In this document: positions 15,601 to 22,443 of the stretch, piece by piece
Numbering within the stretch: position 1 is the first letter of the stretch
How the letters are laid out: each line of letters starts with the position of its first letter
Source: a virus
DNA: 29,123 nucleotides
Strand: one strand, 5' to 3'
Virus record (IMG/VR): IMGVR_UViG_3300028388_001036
Location: 1 to 29,123 of that record
Program-made: the position numbers and the translations under genes
Notes under the pieces: model-generated
What the model was told of the DNA's origin: nothing
Database searches by the model: none
Seen by the model: the letters and a program-made list of their open reading frames with translations, nothing else

Positions 15601-17805
15601 TGTGAAGATCTCCGCAAGTTTCTTGGCCATAGCCAAGCTCTTCCGAAGAATACTGTTGTCTTGGTTCAGTCCCGTTGTTTGGTTCAGAACCGTGTCATAC
15701 TGGTTCTGAGGCACCGCTTCAGGATTCACCTGAGCGATGGCAGCAATGATCTGCTCCAGACCAGCCCTATCAGCTTCGGGGATCGTCTCGTCTTGAAGGA
15801 CGCTAAAGTCGATGATCTTTGCAACGTCTTCAGCGCTAACATTCTTCAGATATTCCTGAGCCTTTTCGAGAATACCCGAACTCTCGAAAGTGCTGATGGA
15901 GTCAACGAGTTGAGTGTATGCTTGTCTCTCTACCGCGTCAGGCGCAAGGCTCTCGACCTCCGCTGTCGCTTCGGTCGAGGCCACGCTTCTGACGCTGTTG
16001 AAGTCGGAGATGATGCTGGCAGCAGAAATCAGCTTGGCATCTGTACTTACGTCTTCCAAATCCAGAATTTGGGACGCTGTCTCCATTGCAGCGAAACGAG
16101 AAATCTGTCCCGTGTCGGTTCTGGGCGTTCCTTCGTAAAGAGGAGACGTTGCTTCAGCTTCATCCAGGAACAAAGCATTCTGCACTGACTGGGTCAGAGC
16201 ACTGGGGGCAGGGGCTTCTTCGGCTTCTTCTGTGGTTTGGTTTGGTGTGACCGAATCCAACAAAGCAGCTCCAGCAGCCGCAGCTGTTTCAGCGGCTTCC
16301 GTTCGTGCAGCTGTCCCTACAGCACTGACATCATCAGCTTGTTGATCCAGCTGAGCATCTCTCGCTGAGAGAACATTGCTGGCAGCTCGTCCAGCGCTCC
16401 TCAGAGCCTCAGCAGTGGTTCCGAAGGCTACCCCAGGGACCTGTAAGGGACCGGCGCTCAGAGCGCCTCCCAAGGCGCCTATAGCACCTGCTTCAGCCAC
16501 ACCCTCATCAAGGGCTACATCGATATCTCCAGAACGGAGACCGATGTTGCTGGCCAGTTGGGTATTCGCTTCTTGAAGAGTTTCCTCAACAGTCTCTGCT
16601 GCGGTATTCCGAGCACCTCCAGCGATCGAGGATCCAATGGTTCCAGATCCACGGGTGCGGAGAGGATTGGCAGCAAATGGAGCAGCGATCTTACCAGCAA
16701 CTACAGCTCCAGGAATGGCAGAGATGGCAGCAATGGTGCCTTGGTTCATCGCCATCTCTTCGCGAGCCTGATCAGGCTTCATGCCAGCATCAATGTATCC
16801 TTGGTAGATCTCACTTTTAGCCAGTTCTGCTTCTGGCATGGACAGGATTTCTTGCTGAGTTTGGGTGAGGGCAGACCCACCTTCAGCTGCACCAATGACC
16901 GCAGGAGCTGCACGTTGAGCAGCCGCATCTACAGCTTCTCTGCCAGCCTTTGTCTTAAGGTAGTCTGAGATCTCTTTGTTGGATTTGCCGGCAGCTCTCA
17001 GTTCAGCGATCACAGCTCGACGGCCGGCAGTTCGAATGAGGCCAGCAAAGCCTGCAACCGAAGCAATCCCCTCAGGAACAATCGAACCAGTGATGATTGG
17101 GTCTTCAAGAGTGTTCTCGATCGTATCGTAGAACGCATCACCTTGCTTCTTGAGCCAGTTGAGAACACCCTTGCCTTCACCAAACTCAGCTTCTCGGTCT
17201 TGGCGGTCCAAGTCTTTGGCTAGTTCCACCTGAGCCCGACGCTCTTGCATCAGTTGAGACTGATTTGATCTGCCTTGTTCGTTGATCCACTGAAGTCCCT
17301 GACTCACAAACGGAGTAAGAGGTTCAGGAGGCTGGATGACTTCTTCACCAGCTACCGTATTGATTAAATCGGCGGGAGCACTGAGGAGCTTGTCTCCAAC
17401 CAGAGTTCCCAGAGCAGCAGTAGATCCCAAGACATTGGTAACAGCCAGACCAGCATCGATTGCCGAGTCCTTGATGACATCTGAACGGGGACGTTCTCTA
17501 TCCAGAAGCGTTGCAAGATCCTGGTAAGCTTTACCGTAGACGTTTCTTGCTACAGCCGCTTCAGGACCATACTTGGCCGCAAATTCCAGAGGATCGAGTT
17601 CTGTAAGTTCCCGAACGTCAGGTTGTTGACCCAGATCGTTCCCATTCATTTGGGCCGTAGCAATGGCACGACGTTCAAGATCACTACCATAGAGAGCCTG
17701 TTTCTGACGAGACGTCAGCTCCAGATACTCTTTCTTCGCAGCAGATCTTTCAGGGAAGGTGATAGGCGAACCAATCCGGTACGTCTTCAGCGAGGAGTAT
17801 TCCAT
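6619..17805 (-). CDS. Giant virion-packaged RNA polymerase (N4 gp50-like vRNAP)
   Basis: The product has 3,728 residues, close to the ~3,500 of N4 vRNAP. Single-subunit polymerase motifs occur in order. R1678 of SVAR is followed at T7 spacing by PQG. Motif A has D1810 (EADGKTDGP). Motif B is an exact R-x3-K-x7-YG with R1930, K1934 and Y1942 (RNITKNPLTVFLYG). Motif C is FDGVEL with D2183. Spacing resembles the N4 enzyme as I recall it. Residues ~1-1140 form an Ala/Gly-rich N-terminal region with hydrophobic stretches. Residues ~1150-1260 are a Gln/Thr then acidic linker, ~1280-2330 the polymerase core, and ~2600-3728 the C-terminal region. A zincin-like HEILHSH (H2458, E2459, H2462) with E2529 in SEFISW lies after the core. 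The enzyme is injected with the DNA to transcribe early genes. It is the last gene of the virion block and has a weak AGGG ribosome binding site. Confidence 0.93.
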   Translation of the reverse strand: MEYSSLKTYRIGSPITFPERSAAKKEYLELTSRQKQALYGSDLERRAIATAQMNGNDLGQQPDVRELTELDPLEFAAKYGPEAAVARNVYGKAYQDLATLLDRERPRSDVIKDSAIDAGLAVTNVLGSTAALGTLVGDKLLSAPADLINTVAGEEVIQPPEPLTPFVSQGLQWINEQGRSNQSQLMQERRAQVELAKDLDRQDREAEFGEGKGVLNWLKKQGDAFYDTIENTLEDPIITGSIVPEGIASVAGFAGLIRTAGRRAVIAELRAAGKSNKEISDYLKTKAGREAVDAAAQRAAPAVIGAAEGGSALTQTQQEILSMPEAELAKSEIYQGYIDAGMKPDQAREEMAMNQGTIAAISAIPGAVVAGKIAAPFAANPLRTRGSGTIGSSIAGGARNTAAETVEETLQEANTQLASNIGLRSGDIDVALDEGVAEAGAIGALGGALSAGPLQVPGVAFGTTAEALRSAGRAASNVLSARDAQLDQQADDVSAVGTAARTEAAETAAAAGAALLDSVTPNQTTEEAEEAPAPSALTQSVQNALFLDEAEATSPLYEGTPRTDTGQISRFAAMETASQILDLEDVSTDAKLISAASIISDFNSVRSVASTEATAEVESLAPDAVERQAYTQLVDSISTFESSGILEKAQEYLKNVSAEDVAKIIDFSVLQDETIPEADRAGLEQIIAAIAQVNPEAVPQNQYDTVLNQTTGLNQDNSILRKSLAMAKKLAEIFTRTSEEKAQLEEVEVSPGVKYRTKDMVRDDILVGENFFNKLPGITRHRQQILDAFSSGQTVEATDYLLFLRKFAQSQLNKLGAFNEAARTGVTSEENGLSYQAVNPSGQFFDIKEADQGYRLEEGAWFNPAVPNSVALAREVEIDARAVVDTYNTIYAELVDSLGLQNNKNFAPLSMEPLAAEISEAVSAPIEGEPDGSKPERRIRKDARGPVGRQSLIDETDTFDSDGNTVPNRVLVGDPDLPKRLKNLRQFPLEGPVTESELKYAERIQKPAKPEQKRPETLKEFVTQQGGFWLEDANIGEARALGYRRPGFFKRERLRTTSSGLSDNKGGRTSDELTEAAIEAGFLPAGSTISDLFTALDEDIRGNSVVRESDLGLQQEWDVYDNPEIQNPETVALAEREKRRAAWAAVGALPQPRAPRQETQQTQRTQQNQETARTDDSRTRETEQQAPVAETQEEAPAAEDQVSSEEVIESAEPDTTLDVLSEDDTLVEVEEARPSEETSAGQAEVDEKGPERSPPPAVAWLESLKKLAFGAMEGVNYFLKAFKARSEGSTLTAHEDPAQFVLENIDNLVTDQNGLSRELNDAEKRVVKQLVSQGASSFAQQLTQAFIQTMKQKGWEKKLDIMLSFPEAQIANFMVKGENGKTQLDRRVAQATYMAINEWMFETAFKGRPYMDDEAVSKALGRGRFGTVSAEDRKAVQSGLNQQTAINEIARKIETLLGVEPTNKISATRSQGIFRHMAANALMIAEKNGVVRRNDPYKYTNGKGEQKSFVTLNLDPKFVGDPSKGQKPSGVVKTMKAMPDVFTRIFTSGHSKARFVGSPPESISRTQLGNRLAKLSKWELYVVERLQQTRFTINSPMVDLIEALGDDVYMRLMGYQDIPKTMNKVDAASQEGKNTSLRSALDGLRGYLAEVEEEASATGSSRDAVSIFFSWRVSSVARLQQQGPITPQGDKTIRETISATWSDLDLESNEEHIKTFWLAVAQSLGISIEKQPHAESVREAQEMINGALQPAVEALEGYLKNGKLENFSIPSELEMTPKALHAMLDVARMNVATQEGGLASFRSALAIEADGKTDGPINAMIHMATGRFDEKEIERLAKGGLFFTSQPMSLSQFMAEEQRVKNVPEKHKDLYQMAAEVFHRDLLQAVSSSEDLNQTMAVLEFLSQFLPDFEMQVDRDDQNQIQDINFTIERNITKNPLTVFLYGSGANGIAGKIFKAAMKDFYKMLSQIAAEQKAGTYNEANHASKIAAFRNLFGQQFADAVLKNPSQFELKSQAEAQLTELVEKEFAEPMLKSIDETTGGLAQNMQLVQTASQVQAYLFQNKLEAALNARLQEKRKSGELLKTEELSEQDMQEVFEETMRVAPIYGTSVQEFHIAAQNRAPIDRTVSQSLDGRFSSKLTVLGAKDPSVKVSPYTTIGTGDGRMMIEIYANADGTLDTSLAVFDGVELASQNAVAGSRQINESVFKAWMASNVFQSVQEGFSQILGEISSSELEALPEKARISLSKAVGRTQKLENVSKSDLTVLNNLLQKAALESEARKYAISQMATQTDHMASAEAPYANGTEVTSTDNPTSYSEIAEKLNQLAREYMERRLKEIETERQKPVVQEPDPALQKFLEKQSDEVENHPNVKKVPARRLVTFLRSAKNISREQLSLVRGVMSSPAFKDITFYFGEEQALADMRDDLYWKIPKAPIKLGLFSAHYGGVVLATNAAPETVLHEILHSHTFETLVAYYNDPTSVPEETRDAVKRMESLLETTMNMELGADLPALLTLRGEIQRLSGNRAAQMSEFISWMLTNQNLIELGQEKRVFTPISDVIRKGLEVLKRLLGIEAGPGRTLFSNIRFNAEVIAATPLHIEEAKQNAVTNEVLNQVYPDNPRLARIENQFIQRMVQYLNAERKEAENRQSKRAMDEYHLKVATLKKEAHDAAELANFAGYGMNPRQAYAFEAIHAAIQSGMKLDPSLFRQVNELYTQTIKSLKAEDFLGENYTQTEYAEAVDKVRFLASTDGIRTNKNNQSDLLATFIALGMVNDDLRAALAKKKTPKVLELETGSIDGFVSRIGKIVVDLLTRLSLRGVRNQPNVKQELDVLADALSAIENERRFLSTAKIFAKMDVVNDYASEQLSRASKKAVKFVDDQSQRFTNQRVKNGFEAAKFVAALGDKDLSAAYGEGLTTILNASPNYDAVRALIREFRGVTDANRALMRLVNPVRAMIDAIRQDSREKMPKELAKRFSRKLTREEWNQLYALGEADVLALGQRRALGAIKSQATVQKQIAGTEERIRVLGRKTADLYMEKANALAHYMVKKEVISKNLLPNAHAIAYLFNESTKLPHQVTPNLIQAIDELTSLYAFQKLDPDVQNKIFELMDKEPDGMNSLVAVLNTTRQAEIERRDRLGLNKVAQNNGWKGFIPSVVQEGSQVVVRDIKDDAIMLDRGYVRLGRYYGDQAEGYKGKRYYYQSTVSAMNTFRQGIAQTVHETFSGVDSRTGLTYHGSTAGIVRGSRVARLSRRKISPNDNKLPPGEYLIPRFDKNGDVQAYERPMDPKMLKGIKRDTHLGRMLGVWAGRIVEETAADDFNKQLIETLKEIYDREKDKPGAVFVNVADPKQGDAVIKDAWDTLGWQIKAHAAATFGQANFVPVRRDMVDDAIGFRSAGVTDFWTGTSRWSPENQKRFRQFARRMIGNNAFKYLAIGDQTINDAVSFAKTNIVVRSVVVAYGNLISNVLQLMNNGIGFVEALGGMRDKFVELTEYVRNKEEISRLQIDLAANFSNVPEQRRLEAQIQALNDANSKMSIKPLIDAGEFSTISENLTEADVAIREGRWSDLMENATDRLPEWSRGVAKNLLITKDTALFQGLNRFVQYGDFVAKAVLYDHMTKTKKMEKQEALDEIFEEFVAYNRLPGRGRDFVENHGLLWFYNYKLRITKIMMKNVRERPLNSLLLMGVVGPALDQDTLWSGSLPGNIADGDLGYSIGPGMGWDSMSLNPWWNLVN

Positions 17806-17818
17806 CTCAGACCCTGAG

Positions 17819-19615
17819 TTAGAAGTTCAGCCACCGTTCGGGCCAATTGAGAAGATCACGCACTGCATCGCTGTCGACGTCTTTGCCCTTTTCTCGAGCT
17901 TCATCGATCAGCTTCCACACCCTGTCTCGATACTCTTTACGTTTGCCATCTGTCAGCGGCCGACGAGTGTTGGGATCCGTCCCAGTTGTCAGCGCTTCCA
18001 CGGCAGTACGAGCAGAGTCCACAGTTTTGGGTCCAACGCCAAGGCTTTCACCCAGAGCACTCAGAGTATCCAGGGGATTGGCTTGAGCAGCTTCGAGGTT
18101 AATCTGTGCCGGCTCAGGAATGCTCGACGGAGTGGCAGGAACTGAAAGTTGCGGCCGATTGCCTCTTCTGGGAGCAGAGTCCGTAGTCTGTGCAGGAGCA
18201 CCAGAACCATCTCTGTTGGCAAAGGGACCATCCAAAAACTGCCCGCTTTCATTGTCATAGGCGGCATTTGGAAACGCCAAGCGTCGGAGAGCATCACCGA
18301 AGTTATTGGTCCCCAGCAACATAGACTCGTAGGGCTCTAGAGTTGGGTCCACGGGAATAGGATCAGGGAACTGGATGCTTCCCGAGTTTTGATCAGGACG
18401 CTGAGAACCACGAGTAGCGGGACCTTGGCTCGGGTATTCACCACTGAACTCTGGAACATCAGCACCTCGAGCAACAGCTGCCTCAGGAGTATCAGGAGCA
18501 AAGCTTCCAACCAGGCTGATAAGCTCCTGACGAGCTTGTGCAGCGTCTGCCATACCCCGTTCAGTTCCACGGCTTGTACCTACCTGGATTCGACGAACCA
18601 GATCATCCCGACGCTGGCGGATGCCATTCAACTCACGCTCTCGAGCAGCGTAGGTTTCAGCATTTTGATTGAGCGCAGCAAAGCGAGTCTCATCCGAGAA
18701 GTTCTTCAGGATGTCATTGGCACGCCTGGTATTTGTCTGAACCTTGTCTCCACTGAATACCCAACCATCGCCTTCAAACGAAGCTTCCATGGCGCTGGCA
18801 ACCAGCTCAGGAGGCAAGCCAGGATTCTTCTCCAAAAGCTCATTGAAGATCTTGGTGACACGGCCACCGTCTTCAGAGAAGAGTTTATCAATTTCTTCTC
18901 CGTCAGCTTCCAGCTGTGTGTCGTTAATCACCCGGTTCCGCATACGATCCAGAGCATTTGCTCCAGTCCCCGTCGGAGCTTCATCCAGAATCTGAAGAGT
19001 ACGGTAACCAATGTCACCACCGCGCTCGAGATTAAGAGCACGGTTCCTTTCCCGAAGACCTTGATCCAATACATCGAGGTTGGTCTGAGTTTCAGGCCGG
19101 AACGAGAAAGAAGGATCTACTCCGTAGAGACCTTCGGAGTTATACCGATCCATCAGGGCACGAGCCATGTCAGGATTGTCTTCGAAGTTGGACATCACAG
19201 CTCTGCGATATCCTTCTTCGGAGTAGGTGTTCTGCATCAGGTCGAAAGCAGCCTGATCTGCTTGCTGCTCAAAGGCTGCCCGAGCCTGAGCATCTTCCGC
19301 AGCTTTCTTTTGAACCAGTTGGCCACGACGACCAGCCAGCATCTGCATGGCTTCCGGAGACATGCGACTGACAGTTCCAAAGGCGCCGAGACCTTGGTCA
19401 GCCATGATCCGATCCCAGGCTTCGAGATCTCTGACACCCATGGCTGCTTCGATCGCTCCAGCGGACACTTCGTTGTCCCGACGATCTTGCATATTCCTGA
19501 ATGCAGAACCGAAGTTGCCGGCAGCATTCGAAAGCATAAGAGCTGCTGCTCTCTGCGAACTCGACGAGTCAGAGATGTCAGGTGCTGTAACGTTTTGCCA
19601 AGTGATGCGTGCCAT
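17819..19615 (-). CDS. Putative internal virion protein upstream of vRNAP
   Basis: The product has 598 residues. The N-terminal ~350 are largely helical and Ala/Arg/Glu-rich, with no membrane segment. Residues ~360-500 are Pro/Ser/Gly-rich and probably flexible. The C-terminal ~90 (ALGESLGVGPKTVDSARTAV, then KRKEYRDRVWKLIDEAREK) are helical again and end in WPERWLNF. No enzyme motif is seen. The GAGGAG ribosome binding site overlaps the previous stop codon, and vRNAP begins 13 bases after this gene ends. Genes in this position of N4-like phages encode minor virion proteins, possibly ejected with vRNAP. Co-ejection is inference. Confidence 0.7.
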   Translation of the reverse strand: MARITWQNVTAPDISDSSSSQRAAALMLSNAAGNFGSAFRNMQDRRDNEVSAGAIEAAMGVRDLEAWDRIMADQGLGAFGTVSRMSPEAMQMLAGRRGQLVQKKAAEDAQARAAFEQQADQAAFDLMQNTYSEEGYRRAVMSNFEDNPDMARALMDRYNSEGLYGVDPSFSFRPETQTNLDVLDQGLRERNRALNLERGGDIGYRTLQILDEAPTGTGANALDRMRNRVINDTQLEADGEEIDKLFSEDGGRVTKIFNELLEKNPGLPPELVASAMEASFEGDGWVFSGDKVQTNTRRANDILKNFSDETRFAALNQNAETYAARERELNGIRQRRDDLVRRIQVGTSRGTERGMADAAQARQELISLVGSFAPDTPEAAVARGADVPEFSGEYPSQGPATRGSQRPDQNSGSIQFPDPIPVDPTLEPYESMLLGTNNFGDALRRLAFPNAAYDNESGQFLDGPFANRDGSGAPAQTTDSAPRRGNRPQLSVPATPSSIPEPAQINLEAAQANPLDTLSALGESLGVGPKTVDSARTAVEALTTGTDPNTRRPLTDGKRKEYRDRVWKLIDEAREKGKDVDSDAVRDLLNWPERWLNF

Positions 19616-19626
19616 GTATCAGCTCC

Positions 19627-20136
19627 TCAAAGGCTCCACTTGCGGATGTATTCTTCCGTTGATTCTGGATCTGCTCCCGTCTGAACACCTTGTGCTCTCA
19701 TCCGGCCGTCGAGAGCCATGTTGTAAGATTTGATCTGGTTCGCCAGGTTCGTCTCGAATGCTCGCTTCTGAAGTCCGTATTGCTTCTTGGCGAGACTGTT
19801 TGCCTGCATCCCGAAGTAGAGGTTCCCCAGTCCACCCAGTACATCCATGGCATCCCCGAGAGCATCCCAACTGAAGGTGTTGTCATCCCGGTTGTAGAAC
19901 ATCTGACCGAAGGCATTTCTCTTAGCCCAGTCCGCATTCGGAGCACCGACTGTGGATGTATCGAGAGACGATCCACTCCCCGATCCTACACTGCTGTTCT
20001 CACGAACAACGCTTGCCGGCATACCTGTTTCTAGCGCTGTCGTCGGCATTCCAAAGGAACCAAGAGACGACGCGAAATCGTTTTCATGCCAAAGGGGCAA
20101 ACCAGACGGAAGACCCGAGAAGTTGTAACGTGCCAT
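19627..20136 (-). CDS. Putative minor virion protein, 169 residues
   Basis: The N-terminal ~70 residues are Ser/Gly/Pro-rich (MARYNFSGLPSGLPLWH, then a SVGSGSGSSLD stretch). The middle (WDALGDAMDVLGGLGNLYFGMQANSLA) is a moderately hydrophobic helix, and residues ~118-145 form a polar helix. A strong GGGAGGA site precedes ATG 20136. The gene lies between two large virion genes on the same strand with short gaps, so a structural role is likely. I recognise no family. In N4 this interval holds small genes of the gp51-gp53 group, but a one-to-one match cannot be made by eye. Confidence 0.65.
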   Translation of the reverse strand: MARYNFSGLPSGLPLWHENDFASSLGSFGMPTTALETGMPASVVRENSSVGSGSGSSLDTSTVGAPNADWAKRNAFGQMFYNRDDNTFSWDALGDAMDVLGGLGNLYFGMQANSLAKKQYGLQKRAFETNLANQIKSYNMALDGRMRAQGVQTGADPESTEEYIRKWSL

Positions 20137-20175
20137 GCTATCCTCCCGTGAGAACGACTCTATGGCGATGCAGGA

Positions 20176-22434
20176 TTAAGTGCTGAGAGGAAGTTCGAGA
20201 GAGATGCTGGCGAAGTCATGGATCATAGCGAAACTTAGTTCGCTGATCTCAGTGCCTGTCAGTAGAGTTCTGGACAGGAACAGTTCGCTGCTTTCTCCGA
20301 AGTATTCCGAAGCTTCAGTGAGTATCATAGGATCAATTTCTTGCGACGTCATGCCTAGAATTTCACGAGTGCGTCTTTCCACTTCCGCAAACTGATCCGC
20401 ATACTCATTCTCCAGCTCTCCCATCTTTTCGTAGATCTCGGCCGTGTCGAGAGCCAGATAGTTCGTGTATGCATCTCCAACTGCATTAGTCAGCTGAAGA
20501 AGGTTCTCAGCACGTAGCCAGGAGTTCCAATCAATACTGAAGGTTCCGGTCTCCACCCAGCTTTGCATACCTTGCCCAGTTACCAGCAAAGCTATGGTTC
20601 CAACTATCGCTCCCAGTTTCTCTCCAAAGATCTCTGTGGCGCCCATGGAGATCACTTGGCTCACGATCATGGCTGCGATGTAGTTGGCGATTGCCCCGCC
20701 TACGACAGCGGCTGCACCTGTAAGACCGATCGCTGCTCCCACGGCTGCATTGCTTCCCAGGAGACCAGTTGCACTCGCAAAGGCGCTTGGATTCACCACC
20801 ACGACAACAATGATGACGATAACCAGAAGGATCTTGAAGAAGCCTCTAGCGTACCAAGGAATTTTCTTCCGCTTGTAGGAATTCAGAACCAGGTAGCTGC
20901 TCGAGGTCACCAACTGTGCTCTCTTAGAAAACGGAATCGTTTTCCATGTCGGGTAGTGCAGGGGGACAATGAATCCTGATTGATCTGACTCTTCGGCAAA
21001 AGCGTCTGCCAGATTGGTTATGACAGCTTTGGTTTTGTAGGCGTAGTTGTAGTGAATCGGATTCGTCACTTTGATGCGACGAAACCTGTATTTTTCATAC
21101 TGGTGGAAGATGAACAGGCTTTCGATGTCCTGCTCTACGGGCGTCCCGTTCAGCGTGGGGTAGGTTTTAACAGCAGTCCCCGGAGCAACGGCGTACTCAC
21201 CTGTCACTGCATCTTCTGGATTAGGCGTGACAAGATAGTAGTTGAAGTTCCCAACATACTCTCGCTCATCAATAGAGCTCCAGGTGATCCTGTACTTGAA
21301 CCAGGCATCAGTGGCCGGTTCTAGGATCAGTTCTTTCACAGGAGGGTACTCACTCAGAACCTGGTTATCTGCGAGAAGCTCCCCGTAGTTTGGATCATCA
21401 AACGTGTTAGTGATGTTGCTGTAGTTCGTATAGCTCTCGTTGGAGAAATCCTGGTTGCTAACAAAGTTGTCCAAGATGATCTGATCACTCTGAGGAGCCA
21501 AAGTGCCCAGATACTTGAAAAACTCATAGAGGTACTGCTTTCCGACATTTTCTGGAGTCGTCAGATCTACACCCTTCACGATGTAGACATGATCGACATC
21601 ATTCTCGACATCCGTGTTTCCCTGGAGATCAGCCAGCAGGTTCTCAATTCTCGCTGAACCAGTAAGATCTCGATAAGCTCCAACGATGTCAGAATAGGTC
21701 GCTTCAAAAGATGGATCATCCACCCAGGTATTGTTCACTCGAATAGGGATGATCGGAAAGAAGTCCGACATGTTGACGTTGAAGCCATCCAAGGCATCCA
21801 ACGCTACGTTGCCTGACTCCATGCGGTAAGTCAGAAGAGTTGATCCAGTGTAGTTGTAGAGCAGGGTATTCGGGTCCCTGGTTCCAACCCTATGGACGAT
21901 GTAGAGGAGCCTTCTATCCGTCGATTCGGCAACCCAGAGAAGGTCTGCGGGAGCTGCAAATCTGATATCAGCTTCGGCTTCTGGAGTGATAATCACTTCA
22001 TTAGTGACATCATCCAAGTCTGGTTCCCAGTTCGTAGCGAGCAGATCAGGCCTATTGGCTCTCAACCAGTCTTCAACAAAGTAACCCAGGTTCACGTTGT
22101 CGATATCTGCAAACTCGATCTTGAGCTCTTGCTCAAGTGTCAGACCTAGAATGGTTCTAACCTGGGGGTAGATCACCGTGGGATCCAAATCAGTCCCGGT
22201 CACGATGCTCGAGACATTGATCCGGTAGGGATAGCTGGTGAAGTTGTTGCGGTAGAACCTTCGATCGCCAGTAAGCGTACCTGACAATCCTTCGAGGAGA
22301 GTCTTACCCAGACCTCCTTCTGTCCCGCTCAGGGTTTTGTTCAGGACCAAGCTTTTAAGAATGTTTGGCCGGAGATCAACATCCCCGGCCAAGTTGTAGG
22401 TCGTTGCCGCTACAGCTGTTTTGTATTTGCCCAT
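20176..22434 (-). CDS. Large virion protein with a long hydrophobic segment (N4 gp52-like by position)
   Basis: The product has 752 residues. Residues ~1-530 are beta-rich with many Tyr, Asn, Asp and Thr (for example NYYLVTPNPEDAVTGEYAV), like a virion surface or baseplate-type domain. A basic stretch (YKRKKIPWYARG) leads into a very hydrophobic region (FFKILLVIVIIVVVVV, then Ala/Gly-rich helices) of roughly 100 residues that could span a membrane several times. The C-terminal ~150 residues are helical and acidic. A protein that carries both a soluble body and a membrane-inserting segment would suit a channel for vRNAP and DNA entry across the host envelope; this is inference. The AAGGAG ribosome binding site is strong. 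The gene sits directly after the repeat protein. Confidence 0.7.
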   Translation of the reverse strand: MGKYKTAVAATTYNLAGDVDLRPNILKSLVLNKTLSGTEGGLGKTLLEGLSGTLTGDRRFYRNNFTSYPYRINVSSIVTGTDLDPTVIYPQVRTILGLTLEQELKIEFADIDNVNLGYFVEDWLRANRPDLLATNWEPDLDDVTNEVIITPEAEADIRFAAPADLLWVAESTDRRLLYIVHRVGTRDPNTLLYNYTGSTLLTYRMESGNVALDALDGFNVNMSDFFPIIPIRVNNTWVDDPSFEATYSDIVGAYRDLTGSARIENLLADLQGNTDVENDVDHVYIVKGVDLTTPENVGKQYLYEFFKYLGTLAPQSDQIILDNFVSNQDFSNESYTNYSNITNTFDDPNYGELLADNQVLSEYPPVKELILEPATDAWFKYRITWSSIDEREYVGNFNYYLVTPNPEDAVTGEYAVAPGTAVKTYPTLNGTPVEQDIESLFIFHQYEKYRFRRIKVTNPIHYNYAYKTKAVITNLADAFAEESDQSGFIVPLHYPTWKTIPFSKRAQLVTSSSYLVLNSYKRKKIPWYARGFFKILLVIVIIVVVVVNPSAFASATGLLGSNAAVGAAIGLTGAAAVVGGAIANYIAAMIVSQVISMGATEIFGEKLGAIVGTIALLVTGQGMQSWVETGTFSIDWNSWLRAENLLQLTNAVGDAYTNYLALDTAEIYEKMGELENEYADQFAEVERRTREILGMTSQEIDPMILTEASEYFGESSELFLSRTLLTGTEISELSFAMIHDFASISLELPLST

Positions 22435-22443
22435 CTCATCTCC

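Noticed and set aside
18389-19684. 431-residue plus-strand open frame opposite the 598-residue virion gene
   Set aside because: No ribosome site or domain. It is rich in Ser and Cys, typical of an antisense shadow, and the minus-strand gene fits the operon spacing.
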